Assembly: GCF_907164915.1 (NCBI RefSeq)
Contig: NC_061864.1
Location: 17,334,484-17,398,483 of the forward strand
Reading direction: 5' to 3'
Origin: Impatiens glandulifera
Taxonomy: Eukaryota; Streptophyta; Magnoliopsida; Ericales; Balsaminaceae
DNA: 64,000 nucleotides
Below are positions 34,618 through 45,379 of the stretch, piece after piece. Each line of letters opens with the position of its first letter. Positions within the stretch are counted from its first letter, which is position 1. The notes below the pieces were generated by a model. The model ran no database searches. It was not told the DNA's origin and saw only the letters and a list, made by a program, of their open reading frames with translations. Made by a program: the position numbers and the translations under genes.

Positions 34618-35851
34618 GATTTTTAACTTGTTTTCTTCTTTATCTGGTTTCAGGAAGGAAGTATTCTATGTATCCGAGCTTACCAATATCAACATAGAGC
34701 AATTTCAATCAATGAAAAATGAATTCCATGTTGAAAGTGGGATTATTGATGCGTGGGCAAACATGCTCACTCATCACTGCAAATCAACTTCCGACGCAAA
34801 AATAGTTTTTTCGACAGTCGTTTCTGTAAGTCTCTATATCTTTCATTGTTGTTTAAACCAATTATCTCTTATTGTGATGTTGATTTCATTTGCAGGACTT
34901 TTGGAGAACGAAAGACCTTTTTATTGAAAGAATGATTGAAGAAATGAGAATTTTCGAATTAACTCCCGAAGACATGAAAACTGTTAATCTTGTAAGTCCA
35001 ATTTTTTTTATATTATCTGATTTTTATCATATGTGTCATCTGAATCTTGGTGATATTCTTGCAGATATGTTTCCAGATTTTATATGAAAATCACTATTAT
35101 TTGGTTGTCATCAATATGCGAAACCAAGCAATTGAAGTCATCGACAACCTCCCACTGGACCCAGATATAGAATGGGATGATAAATATGTCACAACTCGGC
35201 AACTGGTAATGTTGAAGTCTTTTTTACACATAATGTATTGACTTCAAAACATATTTTGAAAGTGTTTATTAACTTCTTTGGTAAAACAGGTACAAAATGT
35301 TGTGGACTACTTCCAAACTATCGACCAAGGGATCGCATCTAAAATTGCCCAATTCCCGTTTAATGTTTTGAAATTACCTTAGCAAGACAGTTCAAATAAA
35401 ACGGATTGCAGAATATACTGTATGAGACATATTCATTGTTACATGGGCGATGCAACAAATTGGGAGTGTGGTATAACGATAGAAAATGTAAGTTACATAT
35501 TTTCACATTTTATTTGTTTTACAAATCTTTAATAACCGCTGAATTATAATTTTCTATAGGCAAGGGGAATGCTTGAAGCATTGCGAGTCAAATACACTTC
35601 AATGATCATCCGTTCAAACTTAAACAAAAATATCAAGAACATCTTACAGAAGTTTGTAGACATTTTAAAAGTAGATTGTCCTGAAACGTATAAGATGTAT
35701 ATAAAGAGCAAATCTTAATTAATTTAGTACATTTTTTGTCTTCAATTATTTTATAGTCTTCAATTATAATCATGTATAAACTAAGTTAAAACAAGTTAAA
35801 AACCAAGTATAAACTAAGTTATAACAAGTATAAACTAAGTTAAAAATCTAA

Positions 35852-36021
35852 ATTTCGGGTCCCGAAACATGCAAAAGGGTCCCGAAATGGGTTGTTTCGG
35901 GACCCGAAATGGGTTGTTTCGGGACCCAAAATGGGTTGTTTCGGGACCCGAAATGGTGTTTCGGGATCCGAAATAGGGTGTTTCTGGACCCAAAATAGGG
36001 TGTTTCGGGACCCGAAATTTA
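35852..36021. repeat. GGGACCCGAAA array 3, between the convergent genes
   Basis: About eight copies downstream of the Ulp-like stop (35718) and of the transposase stop (36188), so it lies in the shared 3' region and could be transcribed from both strands. Confidence 0.9.
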
Positions 36022-36094
36022 GATTTTTAACTTATTTTCTCTTGGTTTTTAACTTGTTTTAACTTGGTTAGACTTTGTTAAAAATAAGTGACAA

Positions 36095-36198
36095 CAACAT
36101 GATCAAATAAGTACTATCTTCGTTAAAAATGATCAACATGATAAAAATGTAAAAATATTCAAAGTTACAACATGATCAAAATAAGTACTATCTTCGTT
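36095..36198. repeat. 31-bp direct repeat at the transposase 3' end
   Basis: CAACATGATCAAATAAGTAC plus TATCTTCGTT occurs at 36095-36124 and, with one extra A, at 36168-36198. The second copy overlaps the end of the transposase coding region. Confidence 0.8.
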
Positions 36199-39100
36199 GA
36201 ATGTTATCCCCACATGCATTATCTTCCACATATACTTGAGAGGACAAAAGTGATGTGAAGGATAATTGAGTTGAAAGTGGATCATTCCATTGTTGTTGTG
36301 TTGAATCCAAAACTGTAGATGTTGTGGCCGTATTTCCCTTCTTTTTTGATCTCGAAGTCTTGGGGATTTTTTCAATTAAAGATTGTTTCTTCTTTGTTGG
36401 TGGTCGTCCTCGACTTCTAACTTTGTTGGGAGAGTGTATCAAAATGGATGTAGCGGGAGATTGAAATGGAGATGGAGATGATTCTGTGTTTTGGTCTTTA
36501 GATGTTTTAGTGCTTCCATGATTAAGTGACATAAACTGTTCCATCAAGCCTTTTATTCCGTTCATCCAAAAAGAACAACTGACTTCCGATTTTACTCCAA
36601 CTTGTTGAACCTCTTGCATCAATCGAGTTAGACTATTGTGACGGTTTTTTTCTTCCACGGACATATCTGAATCATAAATGTTGGTGATATTTTGATACTC
36701 ACGCTTAATATCTTTACGCCACCGGTCCATTATATAACACATTGGTACCTCATTCACCCTCATTTTTTTCAACACAGACATGATATGCCTACACAAAATA
36801 CCTCTGAACTCAAACAATCGACATTGACATTTCACATTGCAATCCTTTTCGGTGTAATGTACTTTGTAAGAAACATCTCTTACATGTTCTCCATTAACCC
36901 CCAACATGATTTCCTCAACTCTAAATATACAAATTGAACCTTCCTCTTCAATGGCTGAGATGTCGCACAATATCAAACCTCTAACTTCTTCTTGAACCAA
37001 TCTAAATATATCTGGAGTGTATAAGTTTTGGTATTGCCTTTCGAAGGCAAATCCACTAACAGTTGGTATCAAAGAATTAAACGATTGGAAATCCAATTTC
37101 TTTTCTCTCTCAATATTTCTCAACAGAGCCCTATCATATTGCTCGACAAATTGTTTGAGGGATGTTTTGGACTGCACGTAGTCATCAAAGAAGGCGTTCA
37201 TACTTTCACTCCGTTGAGATGTTGACATCCCGGCCCAAAATTGTCCTTTGACATAAACAGGTATCCATTTAGATTTTTCCAAATACAAAGATTTCAACCA
37301 AACATTATCTTCTAACTGATAATCTTCAATTAGTCTATTTCAATCCTCTTCGCATTGTTGAATATTTATGGAATTGTATACAATGTTTTTTAGCTTCTTC
37401 TTTATTAGATGGTATTCAGTAAGGCTTCCAAGTTTTATAGGAAGTTTCTTCATTATATGCCACAAACAAAATCGATGATGAGTTTTAGGAAATACTTTTG
37501 CAATTGCAATCGCCATGGATAGACATTGGTCTGTGATTATGGCATTTGGAGGTCTATCATGCATACATTCCAACCAAGTTCTAAACAACCATGTGAAAGA
37601 ATTTGAATCTTCACTTGACAATAACCCACATCCAAGCAAAATGGATTGACCATGATGATTAACACCAACAAACGGAGCGAAAGGCATGTCATAGCGATTT
37701 GTCAAATAGGTTGTATTGAAAGAGATAACATCATGAAAATCTTCAAAGACAGCCCTGCACCTACCATGCACCTACCATCTGCCCAAAACACGTTTTTAAT
37801 TCGGGATTCCTCGTCCAAATCAATAAGGTAGAAGAAGTTTGAGTTCCTGGTTTGCATTCTTAAGAAATAATTAGTGAGTGTTTCAGCATCCCCACTCCCT
37901 AACCTCAACCTTCGTGCTTCTGTAACATAATTTCTACATGTCCTCTCATCGAAAGACATGTTTTCATACCCTCCAGCTTCAACTACAAGTGATTGAAATG
38001 TTTTGGCCACAGTTATTCCAGCTTCATCGTTTGTATACAATCTTCTCTTTACATTTCCGTCAATTACTTTGTAGGATCTAACATGACGTATTCTCTTAGG
38101 GCTTAATGTATGGTTGTGCTCAAGAGAAATACTTGTTATCACATATTCCCCTTCATTTCGAACAACAACATTAATCTTTGTTTTACAATCTGTCTTCGTT
38201 ATTGGTCTAGGCTGATGAAACTTATTTTTGGACTTCGATTCTTTCATAAAACTTTTGGCACAATCAACGCTGAAGTATTTCCTCTTACCACCAACATTTT
38301 TGCTCCCTAACTTGGTAATGCCGAATCCAGTTAAGTGGGCATATGATGTGTAAAATTCAAGAAGTTGTTCTTCGGAGGAAAATGTCATTCCAACACTAGG
38401 ATTGTGACTGCAAAATATAAGTGCAACAGTAAGAAAAAAGTCCCTAATTTCGGGTCCCGAAACCACACTTTCGGGTCCTGAAACCACACTTTCAGGTCCC
38501 GAAACCACACTTTCGGGTCCCGAAATACAACAATATATGTTCCGAAAAGGTGGTTTCGGGACAAGAAATGACCCTTTCTTGTCCCGAAACCACCCATTTC
38601 AGGTTCCGAAAAACACAACAATTTTAGTTCCGAAAAGGGTGGTTTCGGGACAAGGAATGACCCTTTCTTGTCCCAAAACCACCCATTTTGGGTCCCGAAA
38701 AACACAACAATTTTAGTCCCGAAAAGGGTGGTTTCGGGACAAGGAATGACCCTTTCTTGTCCCGAAAACACAACAATTTTTGTCCCAAAATGGTTTCGGG
38801 ACAAGGAATGACCCTTTCTTGTCCCGAAACCACCCATTTCGGGTCCTGAAAAACACAACAATTTTTGTCCCGAAATGGTTTCGAGACAAAGAATGACCCT
38901 TTCTTGTCCCGAAACCACCCATTTTGGGTCCCGAAAAACACAACAATTTTTGTCCCAAAACACAACAATTTTTGTCCCGAAACACAACATTTCTTGTCCC
39001 GAAACCACACATTGCGGGATAAGGAAGGACCATTTCTTGTCCCGAAACCATCTATTTCGGGACAAGAAAAGACCATTTCTTGTCCCGAAACCACCCATTT

Positions 39101-39212
39101 CAGGACATTTTGACACATTGAAATGTAGGTTTTTTATACAAATTGGATACCTTTCGGGTTCAACAGGGGTGGATCTGTTCAGGTTATGTTCTTCATCTAC
39201 TGGGTTGTTCAT
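36188..39212 (-). pseudogene. MULE transposase with FAR1 DNA-binding and SWIM domains, disabled
   Basis: Exon 1 is 39212-39151 and exon 2 starts at 38407, separated by a 743-bp intron full of repeats. In order: a FAR1/WRKY-GCM1-type DNA-binding region (SYAHLTGFGITKLGSK ... DCKTKINVV ... EHNHTL), a MULE DDE transposase domain (TTYLTNRYDMPF, AIITDQCLSM, then SESMNAFFDDY), a SWIM zinc finger (CNVKCQCRLFEFRGILCRH) and a basic tail with SRGRPPTKKK. Three lesions are visible. An 11-bp tandem duplication (TGCACCTACCA at 37756-37766 and 37767-37777) shifts the frame. A TGA at 37342-37340 stands where relatives usually have Trp. The first catalytic Asp (FDTTY in relatives) is Asn, codon 37717-37715. 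Confidence 0.85.
38438..39110. repeat. GTCCCGAAA array 4 with hairpins, in transposase intron 1
   Basis: Dozens of TCCCGAAA / TTTCGGGA units nearly fill the intron. Here two versions alternate, GGGTCCCGAAA and TTGTCCCGAAACCACCC. Inverted pairs form hairpins; the best is 38549-38568 with 38575-38594, a perfect 20-bp stem around a 6-nt loop. Similar stems with few mismatches recur near 38640-38690, 38725-38765 and 38800-38835. Long ORFs through this array are translation of the repeat, not protein. Confidence 0.9.
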
Positions 39213-39506
39213 TTCAGTGCTTCGGTTTCCTGAAAGTTCAAACAGTTCTGAAATAAATACATCTGTAAAATGTAAACCCTAGATCTGTAAAATTTAAACC
39301 TTAGATCTATAAAAAAAAAAATAATAAAGATCCTTAAGAAAGATACCATGGAGAAGTAAATGCAGTCGGAAAAAAGCAATAAATGCAACCGGAGAAAGAA
39401 ATAAATACACGCGGCCGAGAAGACAAATAAATGATGCGTTTCAGAGAGAGAAAGAAATGCAGAAATATGAAACCCTATTAGTGAAAGAGGATACTTACCG
39501 AATTTT

Positions 39507-39588
39507 TTTTTCTCTCTCATAGCTGGCAAGGCCACGTAGGATTCGTGGCCTTACTTTCGCTAACTCTTCGTTGTGTTTATCAAGTCTC
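39507..39588 (-). repeat. Right terminal inverted repeat of the MULE
   Basis: On the minus strand it starts GAGACTTGATAAACACAACG, then GAAAGTAAGGCCACGAATCC, TACGTGGCCTTGCCAGCTA and GAGAGAGAAAAA. It differs from the left end by a 1-bp insertion in the hairpin loop and by scattered substitutions in the outer 30 bp. Confidence 0.85.
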
Positions 39589-39695
39589 ATAGATCATTTC
39601 TTCTGTTTCTCTACTTTTGAAATATATATTGACGGATCTGTCTACAAAATTTTATTAACGCAAAGGCAATACAATGATTGAACATAAAAAAATAT

Positions 39696-39880
39696 GAGAA
39701 ATGATTAGGTGAGGGAATTTGGTGAGGGAATTTGGTGAGGGAATGACGTGGCATAATTTTATTCGCTGAAAAAATCAAATAATTTCTTTTTTTCTCTTTC
39801 TTTTTACTTTTACACTTTCCAACCAATAAAGGTGATGCCACGTCATTCTCTCACCAAATTCCCTCACTCTATCACTCCTC
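39696..39880. mobile_element. GAGRARTGAT-type MITE, copy B (inverted relative to copy A)
   Basis: Starts GAGAAATGATTAGGTGAGGG and ends CCCTCACTCTATCACTCCTC. The inside matches copy A in reverse, including GAATGACGTGGCATAATTTT and GCCACGTCATTC. It lies ~110 bp outside the right end of the MULE. Confidence 0.7.
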
Positions 39881-40944
39881 AAAATATATATATATATTTG
39901 AGAGCTCCAATCATAGAGGAAAAAGGGTCACAAAATAAGCAGCGCCATTTCCCTAAATTCAATGAGTTAACCAAAGTTCTTTTTTTTTCGCATTATCATT
40001 CCTATCAATTAATTAAAATATTAAAATACAATTATTTTACTTTTATTAAATTTAAATTAAGAAAAAACATTTAATAAATTATCTTACAAAATTTCAAATA
40101 ACAAAAATGTAAAGATCTTAAAAAAACCTAAAAATCAAACAAGCCACAATAAAAAAATTATTATGATTGAATAATTATTTCATTGTGCTAATAGAAACAT
40201 CTATAAAAATTCATTTAAAACAATTTTTTTTATCAAAATTTTTATTTGAATGTTGATTTAAATGAGATAATGTTCTAAACACAACTTAATTAAATGTATA
40301 TTTATAAATTTATTGATGTTTTCTCATCTAGACTCAAACCATCTAGACTTAGAATCAGACCCAAATCTAAAAATGTTTTCAAATAGTAATAAGATTTATA
40401 AAAATAAAGTACCCAACTACTTAAGATGATAGGTTGATCTAAATCTATATTATGTAAAATAGATAAAAAAAAATAATAAAATTACAATTTTAACCAGGCT
40501 CCTAGTCAAACAACAGGCAAGGCCTAAAAGTTAAAAAAAAAAATATCCTAAATTAAGGCACATAAAAATCCTTCCCAGAGACATCAGGTTTTGATCAGAA
40601 TGCAAAAAGCTTAAAGATTCCAAACAAGATTTTAAACACCATGAAACAAAATTCACAGAAAAAGTATAGTAGTAATCCCTTTTATTCCCTGGCAATGAAA
40701 GGTAATTCAGTACCTGGCCTTGATGAATGTGAGAACTTGCCAAGGTAAATTTGTGTGTTTTACTTCCAATCTATCACTGCACATGCAAATCCTCTTGAAT
40801 GTTGATCTTCAAGATGAACACAAAAGCTTTACTTTTGTTCTGTATAAATGCAACTTTTTGCAAGAATCAGTATGTGTTATGCACATCATGCAGATAAACA
40901 AGAAGAGATAGATGTGGTATTCAACGTTTAAACTGTAGCAATTA
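39881..40944. other. Intergenic, AT-rich
   Basis: No gene recognised. A 70-codon minus-strand ORF (40743-40531) has no recognisable domain and is not supported as a gene. Confidence 0.4.
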
Positions 40945-40950
40945 CTTTTA

Positions 40951-41149
40951 TTGTTTAGGGTTTAGAACTGCTATTTAAACCAGAATAGACTTATAATCAC
41001 TGTGACCCAATTCAATACAATTTCAATTTTCTACATCTTCTTCTTCTTCAAATCTTCTCATGGTATCATAACCTAATCTTAAATTGTATTGAAATGGGGT
41101 CATAATGATTACAAACCTAATCTGTTTTATATATCAGTTCTAAACAAAA
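40951..41149. repeat. Inverted repeat with a Copia-like primer-binding site at its centre
   Basis: The left arm 40951-41027 (TTTAGAACTGCTATTTAAAC ... CCCAATTCAATACAATTTCAA) pairs imperfectly with the right arm 41076-41149 read on the minus strand (TTTAGAACTGATATATAAAA ... CCCCATTTCAATACAATTTAA). The spacer contains TCTCATGGTATCATAAC; TGGTATCA is the tRNA-iMet primer-binding start that follows many Copia 5' LTRs. It may be two LTR ends in head-to-head orientation. Confidence 0.45.
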
Positions 41150-41597
41150 TAAGTAACTCCCACAGTTAACAAACTAACTCTCTGTTATTCTAGAATATAT
41201 AACTACTAACATCATCAAGTAAAAATTAGTGTGTACCTGAAAACTCAATATCAGGACTTTGACAGTACCATTTCTGACTACTTGGAAAGATTCACCATCT
41301 GCTGTAACAAAAGACAGCAAAAACAGTAGTATCTGGATGTTAAAACAATCAATTAGCATCTCATATTTGTCGAATCGAACTCAGATCATATTATTGAAGA
41401 GTTTATATATGTGTATATATAGAGTCTATATATTTCTCATAAAGCTTTACACAGTACAACTAGTTTACATAAATAGTAATAAGCTTTCAAAACCCTCCCA
41501 TTCAAATAACTTCTGAAACACCCAAGCCAAAAGTTATATAGAATCTAAACCTGGGTAAAGAATTGTACAAATAGAATAATCAAATTGGATTAGTGAA

Positions 41598-44500
41598 TCA
41601 AGAGATCATCTGGAGAACTTCGCTATGTAACAACCCATTTGTCGCAAGAAAGCCACCACCAGGGTATAAAATTCTTCTTTCAACTTCATCAGCAGCCAGA
41701 TCAATTTGCCCACCTCTCCAGTCAGTCACCTTAAAACAGGTCAAAACCTCAAGTTAACTACATGTGAATAATACATGCTCCCACCAATAGATTAAGTCAG
41801 TGATGTTTGATAATAACACAACTTATCACGCAATCCAAATGATTAAATTCTTATTTGAATTAAATTAAATTAATATAAGAGACCTCTTAATATAATAATA
41901 TTATTATTATTATTTAAAATCACTTAATTATTTAGATTCATATCAAATTAAGCTTAAAAATCAGACTTAATTCGTAAGTTATGAATGACTAAACTAGGTA
42001 ATACAGTAAGAGCATGCAAAAGACAACTTTAATCGCTGAAAATTAATCAAATTACGTTATTATAAGGTAAAATAGACTTGAGTAATTTTCCAACATTAGT
42101 TCCATATATTTTCAAATCAAATTACAATGTACTTAAATCATTTGGTTTATTCAACATTTTTATTAAGACTTAACTCATTCGCCACTTAGAATCCAGTATT
42201 CAACATTGAACACTTAATTTTCATTTTTATAAATGCACCTAATATCACATTGAAACAGATCGAACACACTTAACACAGAGACATCCTATAAAAAGAAAAA
42301 ATGAACAAAATGTCCAAAAATACTGCAGATGAGTAAATGGATACCTTTCCCCCTGCTTCATGGACACATATCATCCCAACAGCATGATCCCAAGACTGTT
42401 TTCAGTTACATGGAAAAAGTTAAAGTTTGGGTCGCAACTGTGTAAGCCAAAGGAAATAAATAGAATCAAACCTTTATGACAACTTGTGCCCTTGCACGCA
42501 TAATAAATACAGTTGCTCTACCAGATGCCACCATTAAGTATTTAAACAAGCTACAGAGGTTCAATTCAAAGAATCAATAACATACATAAGACAGAAACAA
42601 ATCTTAAGGGTGATTCTCCTTTCATTTTTTTTTATCTATCCACTGTTTCTAACCTATATAACTGTAGTTCATAGTAATCTTTCAACTGAATGAAGTTAAT
42701 ATATAGACTTCACCACCATGCATTTAGGGTCTAAATAAACTTTCCGAATCCAATAATCAAACTAGATATTTCAAGTTTCATTTACTGGATTCAAGTTACA
42801 GTTAGTGGTCTACAACTACTTTAATGGTAAAGATGAGGAAAAACAAACCTTCCGCAGCAGGCAGTAAGAAAGAGAACTTTATTTTCATTTGTACTCTCAG
42901 GATTAGTAGTAGCATCCAGTGAAGCGGTTAGAGGTAACGATTCCCATGTTTGATTATCGGAAGTACAAAAGTGTGCCTGATGGATTAAGGAATACTTGTC
43001 AACATAGCATCTGGACCAATAGCTAGGAGCTTCAGTAGCACTCCTTCCCATACCAAATAGTTTTTTTCTCCATGTTCCACAGCCAACATGAGCAACCATA
43101 ACAATCCCTCGTTCAGATAGCAGTCCAGTTTCTGAATTGCTGATATTTTCGTCCTGCCAGTTTGGGCAACCCATGATTCCTCCCACAACCTCGCCATCAA
43201 CTACAAGAGCCAAACCTACCTAAATGTTTTTGGGCCCAAAAACAGATTTAGATGAATGTAAAGTGACGAAGTAAGATAAAAATGGAAGCATAGAGTGTAA
43301 GAGCTTCCTAATAGAAGAGAAGCATCAAGTCATTATTTTAAACTTGTCCGTTCGTAAGTAAAATACTATAATATGATGATCAACTTCATGATGGAAAAAA
43401 GGACAGCCAGCTTATTATATGAAGCCACATAATATCATCATCCTATGCAGCAGATATGCAATTTGGAGTAGATGTGGAATAATGAAATTAAAGTGAAATC
43501 CTATGTGCTCTGATAAAAAAGCATCCAAGTATACCAGCAATATGACAATCTAGTCTAAGAGGTTGGAAGTAAACCATACCACATATAAAGCATCACCACC
43601 CATTACAAATCCTTTTGTTCCATCAATTGGATCCAGCACCTGCATAATTAATAAGCCCATTGGCAGCCACAAGATTCTGTCAATACGAAGCTCAAGCCAA
43701 GTACATGCTTGTGTTTTAGTTGATTATAACAACATCATATTTAAAGCCCTCGTGTAGTCACTTAGGATGTAGATTATTGGTTTTTTTGTTATGTTCATGA
43801 ATAAAAAGTACAACTATAAGAAATTAAGTATGAACCTTAAAAATGGTTTCCACAAGCTATAAATATGAAAAAATAAAACAAGGATAATTTTCTTCAACTT
43901 GACTGTAGTTTATCAAATTATTTAGAGATCATAATTAGAAGATATAGAGGCCTGTTCTAGGGTATATTGCAAATCTACATGAAAGAATAAACACACACAA
44001 AACAAGAATCACACAGTTGAATAGTTCAGAACAATTTTCTCATTGGAGGTGATTTAATTGTTATGACTATAATTTATTTTATCAGCAGAGTATTAGCAAT
44101 TGTCCAGAATGTTCCAACTGTACCAATTTGGTTCATTTAAAAAAACCATCTTAGTATCTTACCCAATAAGTAGCTGGTTTTGTTCCAAATACAAATGCAT
44201 CTTTCCCACCTCTATCAATTGCTTCCAGTACATCTGATTCTGTCAAGTCTTTTATGATCGTTTTATCAGAAACAACATTCATTACAGAGTTCCCTAAATT
44301 GTTTGCCCGCAAGAATGCAGAATCCTCTTCAGCCACCAAAGGAATTGAAGGGAATAACTTGCCTAACTCTGTCACAAATGGGGAAAAAAATACACATCTC
44401 AAAAACTAAACTTCATGCTAGAGAACGATAAATATAATAAAGATTAATGAGAGAGAACAATCTAGTCATCTTAATGAATTACTGATGTGTCAGATGCTTG

Positions 44501-45359
44501 ACAGTGATAGCCCTTCATGTATAGAAACATGTATTTAAAGCAGAAGTCAGATAAAACACAGTATGTGATGAATGATAATGAATCCAAAAGTATAAGTGCA
44601 TTATGGAGCAAACATGGAGATTCAATCAAAGTAATCGGTCTATTAGCAGTTCAGGGTAGGGCTTTAGTGCCGCCCTTGCCTTTCTCATCACAATTCACAG
44701 TAGGTTCCGAGTAATCTAGGGAAATTTGTTCAAGTAGCATAGTCAATGATCCTAAATTCTCACCCAAACTGATAAGTGCCTGAACTCCAAAATCAGCCAC
44801 AGTGACCGGTGTGTTGTCATTCTTCTCGAGAATTCCGCCACTGGAGAACAATGATTTCTGAACCTGACAATGGAGATAAGACGTGATATGTTAGCTTCAA
44901 AATTATCGTCAGGCATAGAGATGCTCAACTAAATAACATATGCGATTTTTGACTTCTCACTGTGAAATTTTCCAAAGTGGCGAGCTAAAACAAAATGCGA
45001 AAACAATAAGGAAGTGAAATGAAGCGGAGGGAATTACATCGACGCAGAGATGACAAGCTCTCTCCACGACATCTACAGCAGACTTTAGCTCTCTGTGGTA
45101 CTTCGCCTTCTCTTCTGGAAACGGAAGACTCGATCTGAAAATGATTAGAAAATGTATAGTAGATAACAAATGCATTTAAGAAAAATCTCTAGCTTAGAAG
45201 ATGAATAGACGAATCGATCAGGTTACAGGTAATGACATACCTAACGATAAAGCCGGAGAAGAGACTAGGATGAGAGCGAACAGAAGTGGAGGAAATGTGA
45301 TTACGATGAATGAAGTTACCACCTACTGAGAATCGAGAGGTTAAGTTCAGGATATCCAT
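41598..45359 (-). CDS. 3'(2'),5'-bisphosphate nucleotidase-like protein (putative mitochondrial PAP phosphatase)
   Basis: Li+-sensitive inositol-monophosphatase superfamily enzyme; relatives turn 3'-phosphoadenosine 5'-phosphate into AMP. Nine exons join in frame: 45359-45241, 45134-45038, 44863-44764, 44368-44163, 43639-43580, 43219-42849, 42550-42472, 42395-42345 and 41729-41598, giving 404 aa plus stop. Seen in order are a basic Ser/Arg-rich N-terminus that could be an organelle transit peptide, TPVTVADFGVQALIS, PLVAEEDS with the metal-binding Glu pair, the signature VLDPIDGTKGFV (metal-binding Asps), and SWDHAVGMICVHEAGG followed by KVTDWRGG. All motifs are intact. The ATG at 45359 sits in GCCATGG, and no upstream ATG is in frame. 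Its closest plant relative by memory is the mitochondrial type rather than SAL1; substrate and location are inferred. Confidence 0.88.
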
Positions 45360-45379
45360 GGCGATTGGCGCCAAAATGA

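Larger units (their letters stand above)
31476..35718 (+). pseudogene. Transposon-borne DUF1985/Ulp1 (C48) protease-like gene, disabled
   Basis: Ten exons can be laid out: 31476-31478 (ATG), 31551-31603, 32344-32946, 33032-33179, 33268-34356, 34654-34825, 34896-34991, 35065-35205, 35290-35487 and 35560-35718. All introns have GT..AG ends and the last five exons keep one frame. The N-terminus is basic and Pro/Ser-rich (KSPKASKFVPKSPR), then DUF1985-like (ISRYLVKQFDCDKCSF, MILGLPRGELDI), an acidic/basic linker, and a C48-like domain with His in NHYYLVVINM, Asp in IEVIDNLP and Cys in NKTDCRIYCMRHI. Lesions are a one-base frame mismatch at the exon 4/5 join and in-frame stops at 33821 (TGA), 34232 (TAG) and 35380 (TAG). 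The usual Gly after the catalytic Cys is Arg. The host role of such genes is unknown; deSUMOylation is inferred only from the fold. Confidence 0.75.
31220..39588. mobile_element. Complete Mutator-like element carrying a Ulp1-like gene
   Basis: An 8369-bp element with both boundaries visible. The 9-bp direct repeat ATAGATCAT brackets it, and the terminal inverted repeats align without gaps from the first base: 29 of 42 identical in the outer part, then nearly identical from GAAAGTAAGG inward for ~40 bp. It contains two convergent genes, a plus-strand DUF1985/Ulp1-like gene and a minus-strand FAR1/MULE transposase. Plant MULEs that carry Ulp1-like protease genes are known (Kaonashi type in Arabidopsis and melon), and this copy fits that class. 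Both genes carry disabling changes, so this copy is probably non-autonomous now. Four arrays of GGGACCCGAAA-like repeats fill its introns and intergenic gap. Confidence 0.9.

Noticed and set aside
31803..39110. CRISPR-like appearance of the GGGACCCGAAA arrays
   Set aside because: Spacing is irregular, spacers are themselves repeats and the host is a plant; no cas genes.
38385..39212. Long overlapping ORFs rich in VSGPE, FRDPK and GTRNG-type repeats (also 32045-32266 and 34424-34640)
   Set aside because: These are translations of the intronic repeat arrays. The same units read open in several frames and lie between splice sites of the transposase or Ulp-like gene.
41174..41359. Minus-strand ORF with a hydrophobic start
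   Set aside because: Downstream of the phosphatase stop, with no domain and no supported gene structure. A stray exon cannot be excluded.
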